Source: Clostridium acetobutylicum ATCC 824
GTDB lineage: Bacteria; Bacillota; Clostridia; Clostridiales; Clostridiaceae
Direction of reading: 5' to 3'
Assembly (NCBI RefSeq): GCF_000008765.1
Contig: NC_003030.1
Coordinates: 1,336,001-1,400,000, forward strand
DNA: 64,000 bases
The notes under the pieces are model-generated. The model made no database searches, was not told the origin of the DNA, and was given only the letters and a program-made list of their open reading frames with translations. Shown here in pieces: positions 1-10,789 of the stretch. Made by a program: the position numbers and the translations under genes. The number at the start of each line of letters is the position of its first letter. The first letter of the stretch is position 1.

Positions 1-1
1 T

Positions 2-1330
2 GAGGATATTAGTGAGCAGGCTTGTAAATTTATTAATAATTTTATTAGATTAGTAGCTGATGCCTTTAGGGATTTAAAATCAATTGATAAAAATATCGAA
101 AGAAGCATAAATGCTATGAAAAATAAGGATAAAGATAATTATGAATCAAAAAAACATAGTTATTTTATAGAAATAAACAAAAAAGCTAAATTAAGCAAAG
201 AAAATTATATTTTAAATAAATTATTGTCAGAGCTAAAAAAAAGAATGAAACTTCAACAGAATGGGTTAGAAAAAGTTGGTATGTTTGAAAAGGATGATAA
301 TTATAGCTGGTATAAAGAATATTATGATCCAGAATATGATTTTAGCGTTTCAGTGAAATTTTTTGACGCTTTTCATTTCCACAAGGATAAGGTAGCAGAA
401 CTTATTAAATTAAAGAAAACTAATGAGGATAAGTACTACGAATATGTTAAAGATTTTATTTCGCATAAAAAGGTTAGTAACTATATTTTATCTAATGTAA
501 AAAATAATTATATTTTAAAAATTAAAAAAGAAGTATTTGTAATATTATTAGCATTATTTCAGAAATCGGCATACCAAACATTTGTAAGTTTAGGAGCCAT
601 ACAAGTTGAAGGGCTTTTTTATGATTTTTGTTCTGCAATTAAAGGGGGGGAAAGGAACGTTGAGGAAGGTACTATTATCAACAAACTTGATAAAGTTTTT
701 GAAGATAATGAAATTCAAAAGCTTATGTATTATCCATATTTTGCGTTTGAAGTTCCAATATATCGAAATGAGGTAGCACATAATGGAATCATGAATGATA
801 AACAAATAGAGCATAGGGCTTATGATATACTGCTTGATATGTATTCAATTATTAAACTTATGCAAAGGGATTCGTTGCCTTTTAATAATGTATATTTTTT
901 AATATTCCAAATAAAGGAATACTCAAAGGCAAAAGACTATTCAGAAGAAAATTACTACTATATTTTAGATTCTTTAATTGATTGTCAACATTCTAATGTT
1001 ATTGGGAAAGGAAAATTTAGTATATATTCAATTATAAAAAATATAGAAAAATACGAACCAATCCTTAGAACATATGAAATTTATTATGAAGATAAAAGAA
1101 GAAATTTAAACATATATGAAGAAGGATTAAAATTAAGAAAGACGTTTTATGATGATAATTTCTGGGAGTATCTTTTAAAAACGTTATCTGAGCATGATAA
1201 TGAAAATCTTAATAAATTACTAAGGCAAATGTGTAATGAGTTTATAAGTGTCCTCCCAGGTTCTAATCAAGCAAAAAAAAGTTGTATTGAAATTAAGAAA
1301 TTATTAGATAAACGAGAGCAATTTAGCTAG
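2..1330 (+). CDS. Prophage protein with HEPN-type RNase motif (5' end outside window)
   Basis: The reading frame is open from base 2, so the ATG at 116 is probably internal and the true start lies upstream of the window. The N-terminal half is Lys-rich and helical with no recognised domain. Around bases 763-780 it encodes RNEVAH inside a helical stretch (YRNEVAHNG), matching the R-x4-6-H signature of HEPN domains, many of which are RNases in toxins and abortive-infection systems. The upstream helix around IQVEGLFYDFC also suits a HEPN fold. The motif is seen directly; RNase activity is inferred. No antitoxin gene is obvious just downstream. Confidence 0.6.
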   Translation, partial: EDISEQACKFINNFIRLVADAFRDLKSIDKNIERSINAMKNKDKDNYESKKHSYFIEINKKAKLSKENYILNKLLSELKKRMKLQQNGLEKVGMFEKDDNYSWYKEYYDPEYDFSVSVKFFDAFHFHKDKVAELIKLKKTNEDKYYEYVKDFISHKKVSNYILSNVKNNYILKIKKEVFVILLALFQKSAYQTFVSLGAIQVEGLFYDFCSAIKGGERNVEEGTIINKLDKVFEDNEIQKLMYYPYFAFEVPIYRNEVAHNGIMNDKQIEHRAYDILLDMYSIIKLMQRDSLPFNNVYFLIFQIKEYSKAKDYSEENYYYILDSLIDCQHSNVIGKGKFSIYSIIKNIEKYEPILRTYEIYYEDKRRNLNIYEEGLKLRKTFYDDNFWEYLLKTLSEHDNENLNKLLRQMCNEFISVLPGSNQAKKSCIEIKKLLDKREQFS

Positions 1331-1459
1331 AGTTTTATTTTTATTGATGCTATTTAATATATATGTAGTTAGAATAATTGTTGTTTAGCAAAGTTGAAGG
1401 CTTATGCAGATATATGTATATCTGCATAAATACTTAAAGAGAGGAAGGAATGAGTTTTT

Positions 1460-1732
1460 GTGTGTGATTGCATAGAGCAAATACAAAATAAAATTAAAAA
1501 TAATTTTTCAAAAAGGCATCCAGAGTCAAATACTAAAGAAGCTAAATTGCAAAATTTATATTTTGATACAGAAGATCATTGGGTTGTAAAACCATACATG
1601 CCCTTGAAGGTTGAGTATGAAAGTAAAACAAAAAAAGGGACAATTCAAAATAAACACGAAATCGTCAATATGCAAGTTAGATATTGCCCATTTTGTGGAA
1701 AATCTTATAAAGAAAAAGGAGAATGTAAATAG
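1460..1732 (+). CDS. Small Cys-containing phage protein
   Basis: This 90-residue protein starts at GTG 1460, 11 bases after a GAGGAAGG ribosome binding site. It has an N-terminal CDC and a C-terminal CPFCG knuckle, which could together bind one zinc. The stop codon overlaps the GTG of the next gene by one base, so the two are translationally coupled. Function unknown. Confidence 0.65.
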   Translation: MCDCIEQIQNKIKNNFSKRHPESNTKEAKLQNLYFDTEDHWVVKPYMPLKVEYESKTKKGTIQNKHEIVNMQVRYCPFCGKSYKEKGECK

Positions 1733-2088
1733 TGTTAAAATTGAAAAAAGGTATTAGTGTAGATCAGTTAAGAAGATATGGATTTAAAACAGGAAAAGAA
1801 TGGGCTGATAAAGGTGAGAGGTGTTTAGAAGGGAGTGGATATGAATACCAACATAATTGGTATCACAAGTTTCTTATGGATGAAGAAAATCCTGATAAAA
1901 TTTTATATGCTAATGAAGAATATGATCAACCTGTAGTGCAGATATCAATAAGAATAGGAGATAGTTTTCCTAATGATATGTATATAGAGTGCACACCTTC
2001 AGGAACTTATCATATAGGAGGTCGGGATTTAGATATCATAGAGGAAACAGTATTTGATTTAACTAATGATGGATTTTTAGAAAAATAG
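1732..2088 (+). CDS. Hypothetical phage protein
   Basis: 118 residues starting at GTG 1732, overlapping the preceding stop by one base. The protein is acidic, with an aromatic middle (GYEYQHNWYHKF) and no membrane segment or recognised motif. Coding is supported by the coupling, AT-rich codon use like its neighbours and the following AGGAGG for the next ORF. Confidence 0.6.
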   Translation: MLKLKKGISVDQLRRYGFKTGKEWADKGERCLEGSGYEYQHNWYHKFLMDEENPDKILYANEEYDQPVVQISIRIGDSFPNDMYIECTPSGTYHIGGRDLDIIEETVFDLTNDGFLEK

Positions 2089-2111
2089 TTTGATATAAAT
2101 AGGAGGATTAT

Positions 2112-2288
2112 ATTGATAGGTTTTCTGTCAAAGATAATATTCCAACTTTTAAGTATGAAAACTTACAGAACAAAACATTATTGATGGAAATAATAGAAAA
2201 TGAAGAAGGACTTATAATTGGTGGAGTCGATATCAATACAGGTATAACATATATATTATTTTCTAAATTAAATAAGTTACAATTTTAA
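2112..2288 (+). CDS. Small hypothetical protein with probable ATT start
   Basis: A 58-residue frame begins five bases after a perfect AGGAGG (2101-2106), but its first plausible codon is ATT 2112; no ATG, GTG or TTG lies in frame near the site. The TTG two bases along opens a frame of only 23 codons. The protein (DRFSVKDNIPTFKYENL at the start) is mixed alpha/beta in composition. It may be expressed from a non-canonical start or be a gene that lost its start. Confidence 0.4.
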   Translation: MDRFSVKDNIPTFKYENLQNKTLLMEIIENEEGLIIGGVDINTGITYILFSKLNKLQF

Positions 2289-2337
2289 ATAGTTAAATAA
2301 AAAAAGTAAAATATAATCAAAAGGAAATAAGGAAAAT

Positions 2338-2856
2338 ATGAATATTAAAAAGCAGCAACAGTTATATAAATTAAAAAAGAAATTATTAGATTACTGGTGC
2401 AAAATTATATATCCTTTAGCTTGGTTAATTAATAAAATATGTTATATTAAAAAGAAATCTGAATATAAAAAAATATTTAAGTGGTCAGATGAATATGTAA
2501 TAAAGAGATTTACTGAATTGTGGATTAAAAGAAATATTGTTTACAATCATATTAAAGGAGAAAGAGAATTTGTCATATGTAGTTGGTGTAATGAGGATTT
2601 TGGATGGCATACGATTTTTGATGAGATGAGATTTTGTACAGATAAAAAAATTAAAATTTGGTATTATCATAACATAGATATAAATTCTAACAATAATATA
2701 ACTAAACTAACACATTTTACAGAAATGTTTAAAAATAAACTTGAAAAGTATCCTAAAAATATTGAGTGTAAATGGATTAATAATTCCAAGAGAAAGGGTG
2801 AATATGGAGAAATAGTGGGATATAAAAAGAGTTTGGTCATTAAATTTTTAATGTAA
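2338..2856 (+). CDS. Hypothetical phage protein
   Basis: 172 residues, very basic, starting at ATG 2338 after a GGAAAATATG context with an AAGGAAAT site. The N-terminus has an aromatic-rich hydrophobic stretch near residues 16-32 that could touch the membrane. The middle holds CSWCNEDFGW. No family recognised. Confidence 0.6.
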   Translation: MNIKKQQQLYKLKKKLLDYWCKIIYPLAWLINKICYIKKKSEYKKIFKWSDEYVIKRFTELWIKRNIVYNHIKGEREFVICSWCNEDFGWHTIFDEMRFCTDKKIKIWYYHNIDINSNNNITKLTHFTEMFKNKLEKYPKNIECKWINNSKRKGEYGEIVGYKKSLVIKFLM

Positions 2857-2869
2857 GGAGATAGATGCT

Positions 2870-3484
2870 TTGATAAAGGAACATAAGTGTAAGTATTGTG
2901 GACTAAAAGGAATTCTGCCTTCATATCAAAAACATGATAGAAAAGGTAACTTAAAATGGAAAGAAAAAATAGTATTAAAAGATGAAGAAAAAACGAGGGA
3001 ATTTAGAGTAGATAAAGAAGGAAATAAGATTCCAGATGTATATTATGCTCATAAAGAATGTGAAGATAGAGCAAAATATGAGCGTGAGAGTTGGTGTGAG
3101 CTATATGAATGGATAAAAGAAAAATGGTTTGATGTAAACTTACCATCAAATATGGTTGTAAGATTACAGGATCTTAGAAATGGCACTTCAAGATTAGGAA
3201 AAATTATAGATTCAAAAGCTGGATATGAATATAATTTAATTTTGGAATGTTTCAGAAATTATGAAGAAGAAGTTGAACAGGCTATCGGAGGAAAAGAATT
3301 TAACTCTAAAAACCAAAAAGCCAATTATATAATGACTATTATTGAAAATAAAATAGATAGCTTTCAAGGAAAAGAGAATCAGCAAAAAATATCAGAAATT
3401 AATACAAATAGTTTTGAATTTATAAAGGCAGAAAATATAGAGAAGCAAGAAGATAATAAAGGTGATTTTGATTTCTTAAAATAG
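2870..3484 (+). CDS. Zinc-knuckle phage protein
   Basis: 204 residues from TTG 2870, preceded by AAGGAGATAG. A CKYCGLKGILP zinc knuckle stands at the N-terminus and a CED and SWCELYEWIKEKW stretch follow, so a small zinc-binding head with a helical charged tail is likely. A PSNMVVRLQDLRNG segment resembles short phage recombination-accessory proteins, but this is not enough to name it. It ends four bases before the first dispersed 19-bp motif. Confidence 0.6.
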   Translation: MIKEHKCKYCGLKGILPSYQKHDRKGNLKWKEKIVLKDEEKTREFRVDKEGNKIPDVYYAHKECEDRAKYERESWCELYEWIKEKWFDVNLPSNMVVRLQDLRNGTSRLGKIIDSKAGYEYNLILECFRNYEEEVEQAIGGKEFNSKNQKANYIMTIIENKIDSFQGKENQQKISEINTNSFEFIKAENIEKQEDNKGDFDFLK

Positions 3485-3487
3485 ACA

Positions 3488-3506
3488 ACTTATAGCGGTT
3501 AGTATA
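3488..3506 (+). promoter_or_regulatory. Dispersed 19-bp motif, site 1
   Basis: Reads ACTTATAGCGGTTAGTATA. It lies 20 bases before the radical SAM start codon and only a few bases before its ribosome binding site. It matches the consensus ACTTATRRCNNTTAGTATR shared by ten prophage sites. Confidence 0.75.
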
Positions 3507-3525
3507 CAAAAAGGAGATTTTAAAA

Positions 3526-4539
3526 ATGATAAAAGAAAGTATAATCTTGAAAAATTTAGAAGTTCCAACAGGAAATATATGTGTTATAAAAGGAGATAAA
3601 GGTAAGTTAGAATTTCTATCATTAGGTGACTATGGCAAAGAAGTAAACGTTAAAGCTGATTTTTTAGGAATTACTAGAGATTTAGAAGGAGTTCCAAATG
3701 GCAAAGTACAACCTTTAACTAAAAAATGGGTTGTAACCATGAGTACACAATATGGCTGTGATTCAGGGTGTAAATTTTGTGATGTGCCTAAAGTTGGGAA
3801 AGGCGTTAATGTAACTTACAATGATTTAAAAACACAGTTAGAACAGGCTTTAAATCTTCATCCAGAAATAGATCGTACAGAAAGATTGAATATACACTAT
3901 GCAAGAATGGGAGAACCATCATGGAATAATGATGTTTTGGATTTTACAAGAAATTTAAAAAATATAGTAAAGCCTTATATTGGAGAAAGTTTGATACATC
4001 CAGTATTTACAACCATGTGTCCTAATAAAAATAAATTTTTGGCTCATAGAATAAATGAATGGGTAGATATAAAAAATAATCTTTTTCAAGGTGATGCAGG
4101 ACTCCAATTAAGTATAAATTCGACAAATGAAAATCAAAGAAGAGATATGTTTAGAGGAAATGCTCTAACTTTAAATGAGATATCTTCAATAGGAAATGAT
4201 TTACCTATGCCAAAGGGAAGGAAATACTGCTTGAATTTTGCATTAGCAGATGAGTATGAAGTAGATGCAAAAGTGCTGAAGAAATTGTTTGATCCAAGTA
4301 AATTTATGGTTAAGATAACACCATTGCATAAGACAGTATCTTCTATTGAAAATGATATAAAAACAACAAAAGGTTATGTGTCGTATACTCCATATAAAGA
4401 TATAGAGAATGATTTGAAGAAAATGGGATTTGATGTTTTAGTGTTTGTACCAAGTTATGATGAGGACTTAGGAAGAATAACTTGTGGAAATGTAATATTA
4501 AGTGGAAGTTTGCCAAAATGTAAATATAAAATTAATTAA
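3526..4539 (+). CDS. RlmN/Cfr-like radical SAM protein
   Basis: 337 residues. A CDSGCKFCDVP motif (C-x3-C-x2-C) binds the 4Fe-4S cluster and SAM. The downstream ARMGEPSWN resembles the GEPLLN motif of RlmN and Cfr, and the C-terminal RITCGNV matches the region that carries the methylated cysteine of that family. These enzymes methylate adenosine C2 or C8 in 23S rRNA (RlmN also tRNA) by a methyl-cysteine mechanism. The target here is unknown. It starts at ATG 3526 behind AAGGAG and directly follows dispersed motif 1. It is not NrdG, which is much shorter with an N-terminal cluster motif. Confidence 0.75.
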   Translation: MIKESIILKNLEVPTGNICVIKGDKGKLEFLSLGDYGKEVNVKADFLGITRDLEGVPNGKVQPLTKKWVVTMSTQYGCDSGCKFCDVPKVGKGVNVTYNDLKTQLEQALNLHPEIDRTERLNIHYARMGEPSWNNDVLDFTRNLKNIVKPYIGESLIHPVFTTMCPNKNKFLAHRINEWVDIKNNLFQGDAGLQLSINSTNENQRRDMFRGNALTLNEISSIGNDLPMPKGRKYCLNFALADEYEVDAKVLKKLFDPSKFMVKITPLHKTVSSIENDIKTTKGYVSYTPYKDIENDLKKMGFDVLVFVPSYDEDLGRITCGNVILSGSLPKCKYKIN

Positions 4540-4559
4540 TATCAAGGGAGGAAATCAAA

Positions 4560-5111
4560 ATGATTAAAAAAAGAGAATGTCTAGAATTTATAGATAAGGT
4601 TGAAAAAAAAGCAATAAATAGTGTTGAGGAAAGATATTTAAAAAAAATAAAAAACGAAAAGATAAAGATACTTAAGGAAACAGGATATATGAAAAGGCTT
4701 AAAAAAATTCAGAAGAACTTTAATTTGATATTTGACGAGTTCAACAATCTAGCTTTGGAAATGAATGAAAATAAAGCAGTTGATTATGGCACTGGACGAT
4801 ACTATAACTTCGAGTATGAAGGAAGTCATTTTACATCAGAAGGAATAGTTAGAAGAACTATAGAGAATTGCTCTTTTCATGGAGGATCTGTTGAATTAAT
4901 CGAGAATGAGGAAAAGAAGGAAATTGAAGCGGTAAAAGATAATTACGACAAAGTAAGGATTGTAGTAAAAAGAAACCCCAATGGAGTAAAAGCAGCTGAG
5001 TATCTAAAAGGATTAGGGTTTGATATAACATCTTTAGAAAAAGACGAATCAAGGGCTTTGACAATAAAGATAGATAAAACGAAGTTGTTTGTATGTGGAG
5101 AGAACAAATAA
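4560..5111 (+). CDS. Hypothetical coiled-coil phage protein
   Basis: 183 residues after a GGAGG site, 20 bases downstream of the radical SAM gene, so likely co-transcribed. The first 70 residues are Lys/Glu-rich helix, probably coiled coil. The C-terminal part (NPNGVKAAEYLKGLGFDI) looks like a compact alpha/beta domain. No family recognised. Confidence 0.6.
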   Translation: MIKKRECLEFIDKVEKKAINSVEERYLKKIKNEKIKILKETGYMKRLKKIQKNFNLIFDEFNNLALEMNENKAVDYGTGRYYNFEYEGSHFTSEGIVRRTIENCSFHGGSVELIENEEKKEIEAVKDNYDKVRIVVKRNPNGVKAAEYLKGLGFDITSLEKDESRALTIKIDKTKLFVCGENK

Positions 5112-5162
5112 GAATTAAAAATGAATGGGTTTAGAAAATTAACATTAAAGGCAGGCGATAAA

Positions 5163-6632
5163 ATGGAAGTTTTACAAGATATAACAACAGAATCTTTAGC
5201 AATAGGATATTTATATAGAGTACCTGATACTCTTGTAGAATATGAGGAATTAATTTCAGCTAAATATGACTTTATAGATGATAATTTAAGATTGTTGTAT
5301 TTAGTACTTACTCTAACATATAAACAGGTTCAAAAAATAAATGAGACAACTGTTAGTATACAAGTATCTAAAATGGATGAAGAAACACAAAAAACATTTA
5401 AAAATTTTGGTGGTAATAATGCAATAAATAGATTAGTTAAAGTTGCTGCAAACTATGAAAATTTTGATACAATTTATCAGCAATTAAAAACGTGGAATTT
5501 AATTAGGGAGTTAGATAGACGAGGTTTTCCAGTAAGAAATAATTTAGATCAGTTAAAAAAAAGGAAAACTGATGAAATACTAAAAGCTTATGACTTGCAA
5601 TTAGCAAAAGTAGGTTCATATATAAAAAATTTAAATGATTCAGTAGATTTAGGAAAAGGAATGAAAGAATTCTATACTAATTTAAAGAAGAAGCCAGATA
5701 TAGGGGTTGCATTACCATTTCCTATTCTAAACACATTTACAAGAGGATGGAGAACGAGATGTGTATATGGTAGTGGAATGGGTTCAGGATTAGGAAAGAG
5801 TAGAGAAGTATGTTTTATAGCAATGTATTTAGCATATTTTAAGAATACACCTTTAGCGATTTTTGTAAACGAGCAGGATGAAAAAGAGTGGAAAGAAATG
5901 TTACTTACTACAGTTACTAATAATATAATTGCACCCAAAACAGGTGTTTATGTAGATCAAGAAAAAATTGTTACTGGTACTTGCAATGAAGAAGAAGACG
6001 AAGCTGTGCAGATGGCAGCGGAATTTATAGAAAAGAATCACAATATTAATTTTCTGGAACTTGAAGATTATTCTTATGATAATCTCAAAATAAACCTAAA
6101 AAAAGTTAAGCTAAAAGGAATAAGTCATGTCTTTTATGACACATATAAGGTTTTTAGATTTTCCAAAAGTAATATGGCGAGTTGGGAGCAATTTGTTGCA
6201 ACAAGTGAATTGTTTAAAAAGATAGTTGGATCACCTAAGAAACGTGGACTAGACATGGCTTTATGGCTAACGTTTCAATTATTAGATGAAGCAGTAGTAA
6301 ATAAAGTTTTAGATAACACAGCCACAGCTTCAGGAAAACAGATGAAGCATAATTTAGATATGATGAAAATGTCAAGAATATTAGATTATAAAGATAAAGA
6401 AAACATAGGTGTGAAAATTCAACAACCTAATAACCCAGATAATGGACAAGTTGAAATATTAAGTGTAGATAAAACTTATTATATGACAAAAGTTGAAAAA
6501 AACAGAGGAGGAAAAGATAAAGATTTTATCATTTATGAAGTTGATAAAGGGAAGATAATGTTTAAAGAATTAGGGTTTGCCTATTTTGGTTTAAAAAAGA
6601 TTATGGGAAAAGATAAAAAGAGCAAGAATTAA
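5163..6632 (+). CDS. DnaB-like replicative helicase
   Basis: About 489 residues. A helical N-terminal domain (SLAIGYLYRVPDTL) is followed by a RecA-like motor with a Walker A loop, GSGLGKSR, and a FYDTYKVF Walker B-like segment. It would unwind DNA at the phage replication fork, working with the primase and polymerase encoded in the same prophage. The frame is open from ATG 5121, but that codon has no ribosome binding site; AGGCAGGCG favours ATG 5163. Sequence is divergent from cellular DnaB, as is usual for giant-phage helicases. Confidence 0.75.
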   Translation: MEVLQDITTESLAIGYLYRVPDTLVEYEELISAKYDFIDDNLRLLYLVLTLTYKQVQKINETTVSIQVSKMDEETQKTFKNFGGNNAINRLVKVAANYENFDTIYQQLKTWNLIRELDRRGFPVRNNLDQLKKRKTDEILKAYDLQLAKVGSYIKNLNDSVDLGKGMKEFYTNLKKKPDIGVALPFPILNTFTRGWRTRCVYGSGMGSGLGKSREVCFIAMYLAYFKNTPLAIFVNEQDEKEWKEMLLTTVTNNIIAPKTGVYVDQEKIVTGTCNEEEDEAVQMAAEFIEKNHNINFLELEDYSYDNLKINLKKVKLKGISHVFYDTYKVFRFSKSNMASWEQFVATSELFKKIVGSPKKRGLDMALWLTFQLLDEAVVNKVLDNTATASGKQMKHNLDMMKMSRILDYKDKENIGVKIQQPNNPDNGQVEILSVDKTYYMTKVEKNRGGKDKDFIIYEVDKGKIMFKELGFAYFGLKKIMGKDKKSKN

Positions 6633-6668
6633 TAGCATTAATATATTGGCGAGAGGAGGTTTACGATA

Positions 6669-6983
6669 TTGATAAAAGAGTGCTCCCCGAATGAGTATGA
6701 GGAGATAAAAAGGGTTTTGTTAGATGGGTTCATAAATGGATTGAGAAACAAAGAAGAATTTTATCAGGGATGGCTTTCACAAAATATTGCAAGCATATTC
6801 AGTGTTTATAACACAATTGAGTGTTATCATAAGAAATATCTTAGTAGAAATAAACAATTATTAACTTTTAATAAAGAATATTTTACACTAAAGTTTAGTT
6901 GTTATCTATGTCCATATTACTTGAATAAAGAGTGTAGAAGAAGGGTGTTTAGGGATGATAAAAGAAAAGATAGAAAAAGATGA
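6669..6983 (+). CDS. Small Cys-containing phage protein
   Basis: 104 residues from TTG 6669 after GAGGAGG. The C-terminal half carries CYLCPYYLNKEC, a possible zinc site, followed by a very basic tail that could contact nucleic acid. Its 3' end overlaps the next gene by 29 bases. Function unknown. Confidence 0.6.
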   Translation: MIKECSPNEYEEIKRVLLDGFINGLRNKEEFYQGWLSQNIASIFSVYNTIECYHKKYLSRNKQLLTFNKEYFTLKFSCYLCPYYLNKECRRRVFRDDKRKDRKR

Positions 6984-7371
6984 AGGATTAAGAAAATTAA
7001 TAAATGAATTAAACAGTAAAAAACAAATACTAAGAGTTGGTATAGTGTTTTTTAATGATGATATAAATATGAAAAAACAGTATGATTTTGTTAAAAATGA
7101 AATTGATGAATTGATAATTAGTACTAGGTTATATAAAGAATGTGGTGAAATTTGTACTAAAACAACAAGCTATAAATTATTAAAATTTAATTCTAATGTA
7201 GTAAGAGGGCAAAAATTCCATAAAATATATTATGAGAAATGTAGTAAGGATATATTAACAATTCTGTATACAATGATCTGTTCTAATAGTGAAAATAGAG
7301 TTAGAAATCCAATTGAAGAGTTTTACATTGAAGATAACTTAGATGAAAAAATAGGAAGTGATACATTATAA
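6955..7371 (+). CDS. Hypothetical phage protein
   Basis: 138 residues from ATG 6955, overlapping the upstream gene in another frame. Lys/Glu-rich N-terminus, then a beta-rich centre (RVGIVFF) and several cysteines. No family recognised. The 120 bases after it carry paired copies of ACTATATA and an AT-rich promoter-like stretch ahead of the ligase gene. Confidence 0.55.
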   Translation: MIKEKIEKDEGLRKLINELNSKKQILRVGIVFFNDDINMKKQYDFVKNEIDELIISTRLYKECGEICTKTTSYKLLKFNSNVVRGQKFHKIYYEKCSKDILTILYTMICSNSENRVRNPIEEFYIEDNLDEKIGSDTL

Positions 7372-7440
7372 AAGCTGACTTTATAAGAAATCAAAAACTA
7401 TATATTGTGTGAAAAATTTATAATATAATACTATATATAG

Positions 7441-9483
<2,043 letters not shown>

Positions 9484-9493
9484 GTTTTATTTG

Positions 9494-9512
9494 ACTTACA
9501 ACACTTAGTATG
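9494..9512 (+). promoter_or_regulatory. Dispersed 19-bp motif, site 2
   Basis: Reads ACTTACAACACTTAGTATG, one mismatch to consensus in the left half. It lies 29 bases before the 9541 gene and so heads the primase-RecJ group. Confidence 0.75.
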
Positions 9513-9540
9513 GTACAGTAATTGTAGAAGGAGGGAATAT

Positions 9541-9717
9541 ATGAAAAGTAAATCTTTTAATATTTTGATAGAAATTTTAAACATAATAATTTATATTTTA
9601 AACAAAAATGATTTTAAGATTTATGATGAAGAAAATACGGATTATTATATATCTAAAATAGGATATAGCGGTTTATTAGATGAAATATTTTTTAAAGTGA
9701 AAGAGAGAAAAAAGTAA
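9541..9717 (+). CDS. Small hypothetical phage protein
   Basis: 58 residues from ATG 9541 behind AAGGAGGG. N-terminal half is hydrophobic (NILIEILNIIIYIL), C-terminal half charged. It directly follows motif 2 and precedes the primase by 25 bases. Function unknown. Confidence 0.6.
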   Translation: MKSKSFNILIEILNIIIYILNKNDFKIYDEENTDYYISKIGYSGLLDEIFFKVKERKK

Positions 9718-9742
9718 AATCTACTTTATATGGAGTGATAAA

Positions 9743-10789
9743 ATGACAGCAAAGGAATTAAAAGAATTATTAACTCCTGAAAAGATTATTAAAATTTTAG
9801 AAGAAGTGGGTTGCCATAATGTAAGAAAAGATGGCAATACAATTAAAGCGGCAAACCCAGATGGTAATAATCCAACTGCTATTTGCTGCTATATTGATAA
9901 CGATAATTTGAATTGCGAAGATTTTACTCGTGCAATTTTTCAGCAGAGAAGATGTAGAGATATTATAGCTTTAGTTGAATTCTTATGTAAGTTATCTTTT
10001 TCAAAGGCTATGAGAAAGATAACTAATATTCTTGGTTTATCATACTTCTATGAACCTAAACAACAAAAACCAAGCTTTTTGAAGTTTTTAGATTTTGTTG
10101 AAACAGGTAAAAAGGAAACAGAAGAAGATATTCTTAAGTCTTTCCCAGAAAACATTTTAAATCAATTTGTAAAGATACCCAATAGAAAATGGTTAGATGA
10201 AGGGATTTCAGAAAAAACTCAAAAATATTGGGAATGTTTTTTAGATGTAATAAGTCAAAGAATAATATTTCCTATCAGAGAAGAGTCGGCAGGAGAAATA
10301 GTAGGAGTAAAAGGAAGATTATTAGATGATGAGTTAATTGATAAAAATAAATATTTTCCAATATATGTTTACCCTAAAGGAAAAATACTTTTTGGAGCTT
10401 GGCAGAATGAAAAATATATAAAAGAAAAAAGTGAAGTTATAGTTGTAGAAAGCGAAAAATCTGTTATAAAGCTCTGGGGGATAGGAATTAAGAATGTAGT
10501 AGCAATAGGAGGAAAGTGCATTTCAGAAGTACAGGCAGAAAAGTTGTTGCGAATGAATGTGACAATAACTTTAGCTTTAGATAAAGATGTAACTGAGGAA
10601 GAAGTTTATGAGAACATTAAGAAACTAATGTATCCAGTAAAGACTGTAAATATCTTTATAATCAAGGATGAAGCGAATTTAATGAAAAAAGAAAAAGAAT
10701 CTCCTTGTGACAATGTAGATACTTGGAGAATCTTATATAGCGTTTATAGAAAGGAAGTGCCTGTTATCGAGTGGAAAAACAATGGGTAA
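9743..10789 (+). CDS. DnaG-like primase with degenerate zinc domain
   Basis: 348 residues. The C-terminal half is a Toprim domain with VVESEKSVI (catalytic Glu) and LALDKDV (Asp-x-Asp), as in DnaG. The N-terminal half follows the DnaG zinc-domain pattern (DGNNPTA, RDIIALVEFL), but the expected CHC2 ligands are missing (ANPD stands where CPFH is usual). It would make RNA primers for the prophage replisome. The 3' end overlaps recJ by 19 bases, implying coupled translation. Confidence 0.75.
   Translation: MTAKELKELLTPEKIIKILEEVGCHNVRKDGNTIKAANPDGNNPTAICCYIDNDNLNCEDFTRAIFQQRRCRDIIALVEFLCKLSFSKAMRKITNILGLSYFYEPKQQKPSFLKFLDFVETGKKETEEDILKSFPENILNQFVKIPNRKWLDEGISEKTQKYWECFLDVISQRIIFPIREESAGEIVGVKGRLLDDELIDKNKYFPIYVYPKGKILFGAWQNEKYIKEKSEVIVVESEKSVIKLWGIGIKNVVAIGGKCISEVQAEKLLRMNVTITLALDKDVTEEEVYENIKKLMYPVKTVNIFIIKDEANLMKKEKESPCDNVDTWRILYSVYRKEVPVIEWKNNG

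Noticed and set aside
3526-4539. NrdG activase for the prophage NrdD
   Set aside because: Too long, and motifs point to RlmN/Cfr-like proteins.
5344-5364. ACAACTGTTAGTATAC in the helicase gene
   Set aside because: Wrong spacing between halves and within coding sequence.
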